Part shown: positions 40,395 through 49,360 of the stretch, piece by piece | Layout of the letters: every line of letters starts with the position of its first letter | Position numbering within the stretch: the first letter of the stretch is position 1 | Source: Olivibacter sp. SDN3 | GTDB taxonomy: Bacteria; Bacteroidota; Bacteroidia; Sphingobacteriales; Sphingobacteriaceae | Direction: 5' to 3' | NCBI RefSeq assembly: GCF_014334135.1 | Contig: NZ_CP060497.1 | Coordinates: forward strand, 2,852,001 to 2,916,000 | DNA: 64,000 bases | The notes under the pieces: generated by a model | What the model saw: the letters and a program-made list of their open reading frames with translations, nothing else | Told to the model about the DNA's origin: nothing | The model's database searches: none | Position numbers and translations under genes: made by a program

Positions 40395-41030
40395 ATGCAA
40401 AATATTCAAAATATTATCTTCGATTACGGGAATGTCATTTTTATGCTAGACTTTGAGAGAGCTCAAAAGGCTTTTACCGACTTGGGGGTCAATCATGTAG
40501 AGCATATATTCGCTCACTCTGGTCAAACGACGCTTTTTGATGATTTTGATATCGGAAAAATAACGGCAAAAGAGTTTAGAGACGGTATCAGAGAACTTAC
40601 CGGGCGGGCCGATCTCACAGATAAACAAATTGATATAGCTTGGAATGCCCTCTTAATCGGAGTCCCTCAAGGGAGGCACGAGTTATTACATAAAATGAGA
40701 GAAAAATACAATACCTTTTTATTAAGTAATAACAACGAGATCCATTATAATTTCATCATGGATTATCTGAAAAAAGAATATGGTTTAGACGATTATAGTC
40801 GTTATTTCGTCAAAGATTACTACTCTCACTTATTAGGTATGCGAAAGCCGAATAAAGAAATATTCGAATTTGTGCTTCAAAATCATGGTTTAAGGCCAGA
40901 AGAAACACTTTTTATTGATGACAGTCCACAGCACCTCGAAACGGCTGCAAAAATCGGTATTCACACGGAGTTGTTAACAGCTCCTGATACCTTAGAAATG
41001 CTATTGTCAAGAAAAGGAATCTTTCAATAG
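40395..41030 (+). CDS. HAD-family hydrolase
   Basis: This 211-aa protein has the haloacid dehalogenase-like fold of subfamily IA. Motif I is IIFDYGNVIF, where the first Asp is nucleophile and the usual second Asp is replaced by Gly-Asn (DYGN, as in many epoxide-hydrolase/YihX-type members). Motif II is LLSNNN, Lys is in GMRKPNKEIF, and motif IV is FIDDSPQHLE. It acts on small phosphorylated compounds, perhaps sugar phosphates. It is the first backbone gene after the tRNA. Confidence 0.9.
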   Translation: MQNIQNIIFDYGNVIFMLDFERAQKAFTDLGVNHVEHIFAHSGQTTLFDDFDIGKITAKEFRDGIRELTGRADLTDKQIDIAWNALLIGVPQGRHELLHKMREKYNTFLLSNNNEIHYNFIMDYLKKEYGLDDYSRYFVKDYYSHLLGMRKPNKEIFEFVLQNHGLRPEETLFIDDSPQHLETAAKIGIHTELLTAPDTLEMLLSRKGIFQ

Positions 41031-41036
41031 ACGGCA

Positions 41037-41073
41037 TGTGGTAGAGTACGTTATTTCAACGTACTCTACCACA
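41037..41073. terminator. bidirectional terminator between HAD and proline dehydrogenase genes
   Basis: TGTGGTAGAGTACGTT and AACGTACTCTACCACA are 16-bp perfect arms around a short loop. A T-rich run follows. The flanking genes converge. Confidence 0.85.
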
Positions 41074-41078
41074 TTTAT

Positions 41079-42281
41079 TTATTTACGCCTCTTCTTTTCA
41101 ATGGCAATTAGGCTTAATTCTCTGCTTGTTTGCCCTGCAACTGAAGTATTCTCCTGTGCCCTTCTAAATAAATAGGGCATAACAGATTTGACAGGGCCAT
41201 ACGGCATGTACTTAGCGACGTTATAGCCGGCCTCAGACAAGTTAAAGCTTAGGTTATCGCTCATACCAAGTAATTGTGCAAAATATATACGTTTATCATT
41301 TCTTACAATTCCTCTTTGCTCCATTTCCTTAACGAGAAGATAACAGCTTGCTTCGTTATGGGTACCGGCCATTAAGCCGATGTTGTCGATATGGTCTAGA
41401 CAAAATTGAAGTCCTAGGTTGTAATCTCTGTCGGACGCGGCTTTATCTGCCTGAATGGGTGATGGATAATTCAATTTTTCAGCTCTTTCCCGCTCAATTT
41501 CCATATAGGCTCCTCTAACAAGTTTTGCTCCTATATAGAAACCATCTGTTTGAGCTAAATATAAGTCTGCTTTAAGGGTGGCGAGTATATCATGCCTATA
41601 CAGTTGATAGGTGTTGTATACGATAGCTTTCTGTCTATTGTATTTCTGCATCATCTCTCTAGCTAAATCATCTATGGTGTGCTGAATCCAAGAGTGTTCG
41701 GCGTCTATTAAAACTGCTACATTGGCATGATAAGCTGCATTACAAATTTTATCTACACGATTCTTTATTCTGAAGAACTCTTCCTCTTCCTTTGGCTGAA
41801 GCTTTTCTCCGGCATCTAATTTAGCCAATAAATCAAAACGCCCTAAACCGGTGATTTTAAAAACAGAAAAAGGAATGTTTTGATCTTTCTTTGACCTTTC
41901 AATAGTTTGCAATATTTCAGAGAATACGTTATCAAACACTTCTTCTGTTTCTTCACCTTCAACCGAATAATCCAAAATAGTTCCTACGTGTTGATTGGCC
42001 AATTGCTGGATAGTTCTTTCACAATCGTTGATCGTTTCTCCTCCGCAAAAATGTTCGAAAATTGTTTTTCGAATAATGCCCTGGATAGGTAAACCTAAAT
42101 TAAGAGCAAAATTGGTGACTGGCGGGCCGACCTTAGTTAAAAAATTGCTGGAAATAATCTTAAAGAGCCAATATGCGCGATTTAATGCCGCATTACTTTT
42201 GCTGCGGAAAGCGACCTCTGTATTGTCAAATGTGAGCTTTTCTCCTACGGGAGCTTTAGGCTCTTCAGATGTTGAAATCAT
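41079..42281 (-). CDS. proline dehydrogenase
   Basis: This 400-aa flavoenzyme of the PRODH family oxidises proline to pyrroline-5-carboxylate and passes electrons to quinone. It has the TIM-barrel with VLIDAEHSWIQ near residue 205, LVRGAYMEIERERA with the substrate and FAD-contacting Arg, and GTHNEASC. C-terminal YMPYGPVKSVMPYLFRRAQEN contains the conserved RR pair. It is a stand-alone PRODH without the P5C dehydrogenase domain of PutA, as is usual in Bacteroidetes. Confidence 0.93.
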   Translation of the reverse strand: MISTSEEPKAPVGEKLTFDNTEVAFRSKSNAALNRAYWLFKIISSNFLTKVGPPVTNFALNLGLPIQGIIRKTIFEHFCGGETINDCERTIQQLANQHVGTILDYSVEGEETEEVFDNVFSEILQTIERSKKDQNIPFSVFKITGLGRFDLLAKLDAGEKLQPKEEEEFFRIKNRVDKICNAAYHANVAVLIDAEHSWIQHTIDDLAREMMQKYNRQKAIVYNTYQLYRHDILATLKADLYLAQTDGFYIGAKLVRGAYMEIERERAEKLNYPSPIQADKAASDRDYNLGLQFCLDHIDNIGLMAGTHNEASCYLLVKEMEQRGIVRNDKRIYFAQLLGMSDNLSFNLSEAGYNVAKYMPYGPVKSVMPYLFRRAQENTSVAGQTSRELSLIAIEKKRRK

Positions 42282-42382
42282 GGAACAAACTTAGACAAAA
42301 AAGCAAATTTTTTATAGCAGAATAGAGAAATAAAATCTATTTAAAATATCATTTTAATTGCCATACATGTAAGAATTTTATG

Positions 42383-42390
42383 TAGGTTTG
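42383..42390 (+). promoter_or_regulatory. TAnnTTTG -7 element before the S4 gene
   Basis: TAGGTTTG lies 5 bp before the ATG at 42395, with TTG (42358-42360) about 22 bp upstream as a -33 candidate. If used, the transcript would start at or next to the ATG and be leaderless. Confidence 0.4.
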
Positions 42391-42394
42391 ACTC

Positions 42395-42601
42395 ATGATT
42401 ACTTTTAAACTTGACACGGAGTACATTCATTTGATACAATTGTTAAAAGTCGTTAACATAGTGGAAAATGGCGGAGAAGCTCAGGCCGTTGTAAGTGAGG
42501 GTTTGGTTTATTGTAATGGTGAAGTTGAACATAGAAAACGTTATAAAGTCAGGAAGGGAGACGTTGTTGAGTTTTTGCACTATAAAATTTCAATAATATA
42601 G
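42395..42601 (+). CDS. S4 RNA-binding domain protein
   Basis: This 68-aa protein consists of one S4-like domain of the YbcJ/YaaA type, with VENGGEAQAVVSEGLVYCNG and a basic RKRYKVRKGD stretch. It binds structured RNA in the family; the target is unknown. A TAGGTTTG element ends 5 bp before the ATG, so the transcript may have almost no leader. It is co-directional with aroB. Confidence 0.87.
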   Translation: MITFKLDTEYIHLIQLLKVVNIVENGGEAQAVVSEGLVYCNGEVEHRKRYKVRKGDVVEFLHYKISII

Positions 42602-42706
42602 TTATTAGTTAAGTTCATACCAAATGTGAACCGTTAAATTTAATGCCAATAGCTCGTGCCACGATTTATGACCATAAAAAGGTTCGATTAAAAAGCTAAT
42701 TAAGAA

Positions 42707-43774
42707 ATGATAAAAAAAATTAAAAGTAACACGTATTCTGTATATTTTGATGCAAATTTAAATGTGTTAGATGAATTTTTGAAAAACAGCAATTACTCTA
42801 AATTTTTTGTGTTGACAGATAAGAATACAGGTGAACACTGCTTGCCTCTGTTGAAAGATATTTTAAAGAGCTTGGTCAATTATGACCTGATCGAAATCGA
42901 TCCCGGAGAAGAAAATAAAACGATCGACTTTTGCATTGGTATTTGGAAGATGTTAATAGATTTTGGAGCCGATAGAAAAAGTCTGATGATTAATTTAGGA
43001 GGGGGGGTTATTACAGATATCGGAGGCTTCGCCGCTTCAACATTTAAACGAGGGATAGATTTTATACAAATCCCCACCACTTTACTGTCTCAGGTGGATG
43101 CTTCTGTTGGGGGTAAAACGGGTATTGATATGGACGGTGTAAAAAATATTATAGGTACTTTTACACAACCAAAAGCGGTATTCATCAACGGTAGTTTTTT
43201 ATCGAGTCTTGATCAGAGACAGATTATTTCAGGTTTCGCCGAAATGATTAAGCATGGATTAATTTATGATAATGGTTACTACAACACGCTAAAGGGGATC
43301 CACCCAAAAGATATTCAGGAGGATCTTATCTACCAATCTGTTGAGATAAAAAATAAAGTAGTCACTAAGGATCCCACAGAGCAGGGGCTACGGAAAATAT
43401 TGAATTTCGGCCATACTATAGGGCATGCGATAGAGAGTTACTCTTTGGCAAATGATTCCTTTCCGTTGTTGCATGGGGAAGCCATTGCGGTAGGCATGAT
43501 CTGTGAGGCTTACTTGTCGCATAGAGTGGGAGACTTATCTGTAGATGAACTAAATGAAATTGTGCCGTATATTCAACGTATATTTCCAACATACCGCTTT
43601 GGCGAGGGCATCTATGATGATTTATTTGCCTATATGCTAAATGATAAGAAAAATGTAGATGGCAGGATAGGCTTTGCTTTACTGAAACAAATCGGCGGCT
43701 GTGCGTTTGATAGCTACGTAGAAAAAGAACATATTTTTGAAAGTTTAGACTATTATCGTTCTTGCGTGGAGTAA
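42707..43774 (+). CDS. aroB: 3-dehydroquinate synthase
   Basis: This 355-aa enzyme makes dehydroquinate from DAHP in the shikimate pathway using NAD and a divalent metal. Family motifs are LGGGVITDIGGFAASTFKRG, the TTLLSQVDASVGGKTGID segment, and metal ligands in FAEMIKHG, NFGHTIGHA and LLHGEAIA. It has full length. It stands apart from other aro genes here. Confidence 0.95.
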   Translation: MIKKIKSNTYSVYFDANLNVLDEFLKNSNYSKFFVLTDKNTGEHCLPLLKDILKSLVNYDLIEIDPGEENKTIDFCIGIWKMLIDFGADRKSLMINLGGGVITDIGGFAASTFKRGIDFIQIPTTLLSQVDASVGGKTGIDMDGVKNIIGTFTQPKAVFINGSFLSSLDQRQIISGFAEMIKHGLIYDNGYYNTLKGIHPKDIQEDLIYQSVEIKNKVVTKDPTEQGLRKILNFGHTIGHAIESYSLANDSFPLLHGEAIAVGMICEAYLSHRVGDLSVDELNEIVPYIQRIFPTYRFGEGIYDDLFAYMLNDKKNVDGRIGFALLKQIGGCAFDSYVEKEHIFESLDYYRSCVE

Positions 43775-43823
43775 AATTGAAAATAAAAAAGTAATATTAC
43801 TAATCATATAAAACGATAGACCT

Positions 43824-44576
43824 ATGGAATTGAAACGTTATGTAACAACCTTCCTCCTGATCTGTATAACAGGTATTTGTTTTTCTTTTTGCAAATCTGA
43901 AAAGAAAATAGATCATCCGGAGAACAGGCCGGCCGTGCTAGTGTTTTCCAAGACAAATGGTTTTCGCCATGATTCTATTGAAAAGGGAACGGCAACTATT
44001 GAAGCTTTAGGAAGGGATAATGGTTTTGAGGTGGTACATACCGAAGATAGCACTCTTTTTACTAGCGATTATCTTGATAAATTTAAAGCTGTAATTTTTT
44101 TAAGTACCACGGGAGATATCCTAAATGATGCGCAACAGCAGGCTTTTGAAAACTATATACAACAGGGGGGAGGTTTTGTGGGTGTGCATGCGGCGGCGGA
44201 TACTGAATATGGTTGGCCTTGGTATAATAAATTGGTAGGGGCATGGTTTTTAAGTCACCCTAAACAGCAAAATGCAACGATTGATGTGCTGGATAAAAAC
44301 CATCCATCTACAAAACATTTACCTGATCAATGGACTAGGTGGGATGAGTGGTATAATTATAAGGACATTAATCAGGAAACAACGGTGCTCATGAAATTGG
44401 ACGAAAACAGTTATGAAGGAGGGGAAAACAAAGGCAACCACCCCATTGCATGGTACCACGCCTACGATGGAGGTAGAGCATTCTATACGGGACTGGGGCA
44501 TACAAAGGAGAGCTATGATGAAGTGGATTTTCAGAAGCACCTTTTGGGCGGAATAAAATATGCGATGGGGGAGTAG
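43824..44576 (+). CDS. ThuA-like domain exported protein
   Basis: This 250-aa protein has a signal peptide (hydrophobic residues about 8-23 with cysteines at the end; lipobox uncertain) and a ThuA-like, class I glutamine amidotransferase-like fold: VLVFSKTNGFRHDSI near the start, GGGFVGVHAAADTEY and PIAWYHAYDGGRAFYTGLGHT. ThuA domains occur in trehalose/sugar catabolism, and many are of unknown activity in Bacteroidetes. Confidence 0.88.
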   Translation: MELKRYVTTFLLICITGICFSFCKSEKKIDHPENRPAVLVFSKTNGFRHDSIEKGTATIEALGRDNGFEVVHTEDSTLFTSDYLDKFKAVIFLSTTGDILNDAQQQAFENYIQQGGGFVGVHAAADTEYGWPWYNKLVGAWFLSHPKQQNATIDVLDKNHPSTKHLPDQWTRWDEWYNYKDINQETTVLMKLDENSYEGGENKGNHPIAWYHAYDGGRAFYTGLGHTKESYDEVDFQKHLLGGIKYAMGE

Positions 44577-44584
44577 AGTAAGTA

Positions 44585-44633
44585 GTTGAATAGTTAAGTA
44601 GGGAGTTAGAACTCGACAACTCAACTATTCAAC
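44585..44633. terminator. bidirectional terminator between ThuA-like and ilvA genes
   Basis: GTTGAATAGTT (44585-44595) pairs with AACTATTCAAC (44623-44633), with an inner GAGTT/AACTC stem. The flanking genes converge here. Confidence 0.7.
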
Positions 44634-44642
44634 AAAACAATG

Positions 44643-45920
44643 TTATATCAAATATTCAAATAAGGTTTGATCTGTATTGACTTCTTTTACATCAAAGCGA
44701 TGTAAGCGCATGCGTTGTAAGAGAGCATCGTAATCTTCCGCATTTTGTAGCTCAATGCCTACTAATGCGGGACCTCTCTCGCGCTCAGTTTTCTTAATGA
44801 ATTCAAATCGCGTAATATCGTCTTGCGGTCCTAAAACCTCATTGACGAAAAGTTTCAATGCGCCAGGCCGTTGCGGAAAGCGCACGATAAAATAATGTTT
44901 TAATCCTTCATGGAGTAGCGATAATTCTTTGATTTCTGCCATTCGGTCGATATCATTATTCCCTCCACTCACGATACAGACTACTTTTTTACCCTTGATT
45001 TCCTCCCGGCAGAAATCCAGTGAGGTAACAGATAGTGCTCCGGCAGGTTCCACTACAATAGCATCTTCATTATACAGTTTTAAGATAGTGGTACAAACTT
45101 TCCCTTCTGGAATAAGGATTACTTTTTCCAATATATCCTTGCAGAGTGTAAAGGTCAATTCTCCGATCCGTTTAACGGCGGCACCATCAACGAAACGATT
45201 TATTTCATTTAGGGTGACTGGCTTATCGGCTTTTAAAGCTTCTGTCATGGAAGGGGCGCCCGCCGGTTCTACACCGATGATTTTGATAGCGGGATTAATA
45301 CTTTTTAAATAATTTCCTACCCCGGCAGCAATACCTCCGCCGCCTATTGGGATAATGGCCACATCGATATCCGGTTGATCCTCTAATATTTCAACACCCA
45401 CCGTTCCCTGACCTTCTATAATACGATAATCATCAAATGGAGGGATGAATGTCATGTTATTCTCCACCGTATAGGAGAGGGATTTGTGTAGGCAATCGTC
45501 AAAAGTGTCTCCCGTAAGAATAATTTCTATTTTTCCATTACCAAACATTTCCGTTTGTGTAACTTTTTGTTTTGGCGTAATTTCGGGCATAAAAACAACC
45601 CCTTTAACACCTAGCTTACTGCATGAATAGGCGAAGCCTTGTGCATGATTTCCAGCGCTGGCACATACTACACCGCGTTCCAGTTGTTCTTTAGAAAGCG
45701 AGCCAACCATATTGTAAGCACCTCTTAATTTGTACGATCGTACCAGCTGCAGATCCTCCCGTTTTAGATAGATTTCGCATTCATATTTTTCGGAAAGTCT
45801 CGGATGGTAGGTTAAAGGAGTGCGATTAACGACATGCTTTAAACGCATAGAAGCACTTTGATAATTCAATTCAGGATCCATTCTAAATGATATTCTTTCG
45901 TACGAAGATAGCGTTTTCAT
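44643..45920 (-). CDS. ilvA: threonine ammonia-lyase (dehydratase)
   Basis: This 425-aa PLP enzyme converts threonine to 2-oxobutanoate for isoleucine synthesis. The PLP lysine is in SYKLRGAYN, the phosphate loop is IGGGGIAAGVG, and the C-terminal ACT-like regulatory domain starts at about residue 335 (HYFIVRFPQRPGALK). It is the last gene in the branched-chain block, 21 bp after leuB. Feedback control by isoleucine is likely. Confidence 0.95.
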   Translation of the reverse strand: MKTLSSYERISFRMDPELNYQSASMRLKHVVNRTPLTYHPRLSEKYECEIYLKREDLQLVRSYKLRGAYNMVGSLSKEQLERGVVCASAGNHAQGFAYSCSKLGVKGVVFMPEITPKQKVTQTEMFGNGKIEIILTGDTFDDCLHKSLSYTVENNMTFIPPFDDYRIIEGQGTVGVEILEDQPDIDVAIIPIGGGGIAAGVGNYLKSINPAIKIIGVEPAGAPSMTEALKADKPVTLNEINRFVDGAAVKRIGELTFTLCKDILEKVILIPEGKVCTTILKLYNEDAIVVEPAGALSVTSLDFCREEIKGKKVVCIVSGGNNDIDRMAEIKELSLLHEGLKHYFIVRFPQRPGALKLFVNEVLGPQDDITRFEFIKKTERERGPALVGIELQNAEDYDALLQRMRLHRFDVKEVNTDQTLFEYLI

Positions 45921-45941
45921 GGCTATCTTCGTGCTTAAGTT

Positions 45942-47003
45942 TTATATATTAGCAGCTAACCAGTCGCCTACTTCACTGGTTTTATAAGCTTTGCTGGTTT
46001 TGCCCGAAAGGTCTTCCGTAACAATACCTTCAGCTAATGATCTGTTAACAACTGTTCGAATGGCTTCTGCCTCCTCTTTTAGTCCAAAAGCATCTTCAAA
46101 CATCATCGCGGCCGATAATACGGTAGCGAGCGGGTTCGCCACGTTTTTCCCGGCGGCTTGAGGGTAAGAGCCGTGGATTGGTTCGAATAACGATGTATGG
46201 ATACCAATGGACGCAGAAGGCATTAGTCCCATAGATCCCGAAATAACTGAAGCTTCATCAGTTAAAATATCTCCAAAGAGGTTTTCAGTGATAATAACGT
46301 CGTACGAACTTGGCCACTGAACCAGACGCATAGCTACGGCGTCTACAAATTCATAGCTTACTTCTACTTCTGGAAAATCGTTTTCCATTCCTTGTACAGT
46401 CTCTCTCCATAAACGGGAGCTTTCTAGTACATTAGCTTTATCTACACAGCAGAGTTTTTTTCTACGTGTCATAGCCATTTCAAACCCTAATTTAGCAAGC
46501 CGTCTAATTTCTTCTCTGGTATAAGTACAGGTGTCAAAAGCGGTGTCGCCGTTATCCTTACGACCTCTTTCGCCAAAATAGATACCGCCAGTTAACTCCC
46601 GTAAGATAACGAGATCTGTGCCTTCAATTCGTGCTCTTTTTAAAGGGGAGTTATCTATTAAAGAAGGGAACGTGAAGGTCGGACGAACATTGGCAAATAA
46701 TCCCAACTTTTGACGCATTTTAAGAAGGCCCTGTTCTGGTCGAATGGTTGCTTTTGGGTCATTATCAAAACGAGGGTGTCCGATGGCTCCAAATAATACA
46801 GCATCTGCCGCCATACATATTTTATGCGTCTCATCTGGATAAGGCTCACCTACTGCATCAATTGCAGAAGCGCCTGTTAAAGCGGATGTCCAGTTAATTT
46901 GGTGATTAAATTTTGCTGCTATTGCATTTACTACCTTTACTGCCTGATCTATCACTTCAGGTCCAATTCCATCCCCAGCTAAAAGAGCGATATTTAAATT
47001 CAT
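45942..47003 (-). CDS. leuB: 3-isopropylmalate dehydrogenase
   Basis: This 353-aa NAD-dependent enzyme has the family start (IALLAGDGIGPEV), RxxxxLR-type substrate contacts (RELTGGIYFGERG) and the metal/NAD motif NLFGDILTDEASVISGSMGLMPSASIG. It catalyses oxidative decarboxylation of isopropylmalate in leucine synthesis. A homologous step on methylmalate may serve isoleucine synthesis if the neighbour at 47027 is a citramalate synthase. Confidence 0.95.
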   Translation of the reverse strand: MNLNIALLAGDGIGPEVIDQAVKVVNAIAAKFNHQINWTSALTGASAIDAVGEPYPDETHKICMAADAVLFGAIGHPRFDNDPKATIRPEQGLLKMRQKLGLFANVRPTFTFPSLIDNSPLKRARIEGTDLVILRELTGGIYFGERGRKDNGDTAFDTCTYTREEIRRLAKLGFEMAMTRRKKLCCVDKANVLESSRLWRETVQGMENDFPEVEVSYEFVDAVAMRLVQWPSSYDVIITENLFGDILTDEASVISGSMGLMPSASIGIHTSLFEPIHGSYPQAAGKNVANPLATVLSAAMMFEDAFGLKEEAEAIRTVVNRSLAEGIVTEDLSGKTSKAYKTSEVGDWLAANI

Positions 47004-47026
47004 GGTATCTTATAATTTTTGTTTAA

Positions 47027-48541
47027 TTAAATAATATTTAACATTTTCTGCGTGGCCTTAATAGCACAAACCGTTTGATCGGAATCCAGCCCACGTGTAG
47101 AAAACGTGTGGTTTCCGGTTTCCCAGGTAATCACCGTTTCACACAATGCGTCCGAGCTGCTTCCCGGAGCGATACGTACGGTATAATCAATTAATTTTGG
47201 CAAATGCAGGTTTTTTTTGTGATATACTTTAGTCAACGCTTTCATAAAAGCATCGAACTGGCCATCGCCCTGGGCATGTTCCTCTATTACCTTTCCATCT
47301 AGGTATACGGCGATAGTTGCAGACGGGCGCAAGCCTTTAGAATGCGTTAAAACATATGACTCTATACGTACTTTTTCTTCGTACAGACTGCTGTCAAGTA
47401 CATCAGAAATAATATAAGGAAGGTCTTCTTTTGTTACCGTTTCTTTCCTGTCTCCCAGCTCAATAACACGCTGAGTGACTTTTTTTAAATCTTCATTGTT
47501 TAATTTTAAACCCAGCTCCTGAAGATTCTTTTCAATATTTGCTTTTCCTGATGTTTTCCCTAGCGCATATTTGCGTTTCCTGCCAAAACGTTCAGGTAGC
47601 AGATCATTGAAATAAAGGTTGTTTTTGTTGTCTCCATCGGCATGTATGCCTGCTGTCTGTGTGAATACATTTTCTCCAACAATAGGTTTGTTGGCAGGAA
47701 TCCGGACACCTGAGAAAGTTTCAACTAGCTTACTCACCTTGTAAATAGCTGATTCTTTAACAGCTATTTTTGTTTCGGGTAAAAAATCATTAATGGCAGC
47801 TACGGCACTTGCCATCGGGGCATTTCCAGCTCGTTCACCCATACCATTTACGGTAAGGTGTAAACCGTTTACACCTGCCTTAACGGCTTCCAGCACATTC
47901 GCGGTTCCTAAATCATAGTCGTTATGTGCGTGAAAGTCAAAGTGTTGTTCTGGGTACTTCGTTTTTAACTGAGAAACATATTGAAAAGTTTCGACTGGAG
48001 TTAAAACACCGAGTGTATCGGGGAGTAAGATTCGCTTAATTGGTAACTCAGATAAGAATGCCAAGTATTGCCAAACATATGCGGGAGAGTTTTTCATACC
48101 GTTGCTCCAATCTTCTAAGTATACATTGGTTTCAATACCTTCCTTTTTTGCAGAAGCTACAATTGTTGCTATTTCTTCAAAATGCCTCTCTGGAGCTTTC
48201 TTGAGTTGATGAGTAAGGTGATTTAATGAACCTTTTGTTAAGAGGTTTTGTACCTTTATACCTGCTTTTAACATCCAGTCAATAGACATACCGTTGTCAA
48301 CGAAGGTTAATACTTCGATAGCGTCGATATGTCCATTATGTTTTGCCCAGCTTGCAATGGATCTTACAGCTTCAAACTCTCCTTCGGACACGCGTGCCGA
48401 AGCAATTTCAACACGATCCACAAGCAATTCCTCTAGTAGTAATTGCGAGATGGTTAGTTTTTCTGAAATAGAAAAAGACACCCCCGATGTTTGTTCGCCA
48501 TCACGGAGAGTAGTGTCCATGATTTCTATTTTCCTTTTCAT
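47027..48541 (-). CDS. citramalate synthase-like / second 2-isopropylmalate synthase
   Basis: This 504-aa homologue of LeuA has the TIM-barrel start [15 protein letters not shown], metal ligands in HAHNDYDLG, and the regulatory C-terminal LeuA dimer domain (from about residue 370). The TSG-VSF variant after DGEQ differs from DGEQVPG of the LeuA at 50845, and is like that of CimA-type enzymes as I recall them, which condense pyruvate with acetyl-CoA for isoleucine. It lies between leuD and leuB. IlvA is present too, so both routes to 2-oxobutanoate may exist. Substrate is inferred. Confidence 0.85.
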   Translation of the reverse strand: MKRKIEIMDTTLRDGEQTSGVSFSISEKLTISQLLLEELLVDRVEIASARVSEGEFEAVRSIASWAKHNGHIDAIEVLTFVDNGMSIDWMLKAGIKVQNLLTKGSLNHLTHQLKKAPERHFEEIATIVASAKKEGIETNVYLEDWSNGMKNSPAYVWQYLAFLSELPIKRILLPDTLGVLTPVETFQYVSQLKTKYPEQHFDFHAHNDYDLGTANVLEAVKAGVNGLHLTVNGMGERAGNAPMASAVAAINDFLPETKIAVKESAIYKVSKLVETFSGVRIPANKPIVGENVFTQTAGIHADGDNKNNLYFNDLLPERFGRKRKYALGKTSGKANIEKNLQELGLKLNNEDLKKVTQRVIELGDRKETVTKEDLPYIISDVLDSSLYEEKVRIESYVLTHSKGLRPSATIAVYLDGKVIEEHAQGDGQFDAFMKALTKVYHKKNLHLPKLIDYTVRIAPGSSSDALCETVITWETGNHTFSTRGLDSDQTVCAIKATQKMLNII

Positions 48542-48671
48542 CCGTATATAAATATAATTATTTGAGCGTGTTGTCTGTTAAACTGCGACATATATTATTA
48601 CTATAATCACATGCTCTTCCTCTTGTTGACATCAACTGCACTGATGACAACCCAATAACAAACATAAGGTG

Positions 48672-48709
48672 ATCAAAATTACATCATGAAAGAATGATGT
48701 AATTTTGAT
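48672..48709. other. 16-bp perfect hairpin between leuD and the citramalate synthase-like gene
   Basis: ATCAAAATTACATCAT and ATGATGTAATTTTGAT surround a 6-nt loop. A second, shorter, near-perfect hairpin (GTTGACATCA and TGATGACAAC) lies about 30 bp to the left. No long U run follows on the minus strand, so it may be an attenuator, processing site or weak terminator after leuD. Confidence 0.55.
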
Positions 48710-48759
48710 AAGAAATAGTTATTTTTAGATATGTTGTTTGTTACCCTATTTGGTTAAGC

Positions 48760-49356
48760 TTAGAACGGCAGTTCTGACGCAAACTGTTGAATTTCGTCTT
48801 TTATATTTTGAAGATAGTCGATATCATCGAAACCATTAGAAAGGTTCGCCTTCTTGTAAGTGCTGATATCGAAATTTTCCTGCTCACCTGTTGATAAAAG
48901 ACTGATCGTTTGTGCCGGAAGATTTACTTCCAATTCCGTATCGGGATCTGTAAAAATAGCGCTAAAAATCTTTTCCAAAAACTCGGGGCTAACTTGCACC
49001 GGCAATACGCCAATATTTAAGCAATTATTTTTAAAGATATCGGCGAAGAAGCTTGACACCACACAGCGGAAGCCATAATCGTAAACAGCCCAGGCGGCAT
49101 GTTCACGTGATGAGCCAGAGCCAAAATTTTTACCTCCAACAAGTACCTTGCCCGTATAAAGCGGATCGTTCAACACAAAATCAGCTTTCGGGGTATTGTC
49201 TGCATTGTACCTCCAGTCGCGAAACAAATTGTCTCCAAAACCTTTACGTTCTGTTGCTTTTAAAAAACGGGCAGGTATAATTTGATCGGTATCCACATTC
49301 TCAATCGGAAGAGGTACCGCAGTGCTTTTTAATATTGTGAATTTATCGTAAGCCAT
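48760..49356 (-). CDS. leuD: 3-isopropylmalate dehydratase small subunit
   Basis: This 198-aa swivel-domain subunit pairs with LeuC to isomerise isopropylmalate. Motifs are VDTDQIIPARFLK, FGSGSSREHAAWA, and SSFFADIFKNNCLN. It begins 4 bp after the leuC stop. It could also act on citramalate for isoleucine synthesis. Confidence 0.95.
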   Translation of the reverse strand: MAYDKFTILKSTAVPLPIENVDTDQIIPARFLKATERKGFGDNLFRDWRYNADNTPKADFVLNDPLYTGKVLVGGKNFGSGSSREHAAWAVYDYGFRCVVSSFFADIFKNNCLNIGVLPVQVSPEFLEKIFSAIFTDPDTELEVNLPAQTISLLSTGEQENFDISTYKKANLSNGFDDIDYLQNIKDEIQQFASELPF

Positions 49357-49360
49357 ATCT

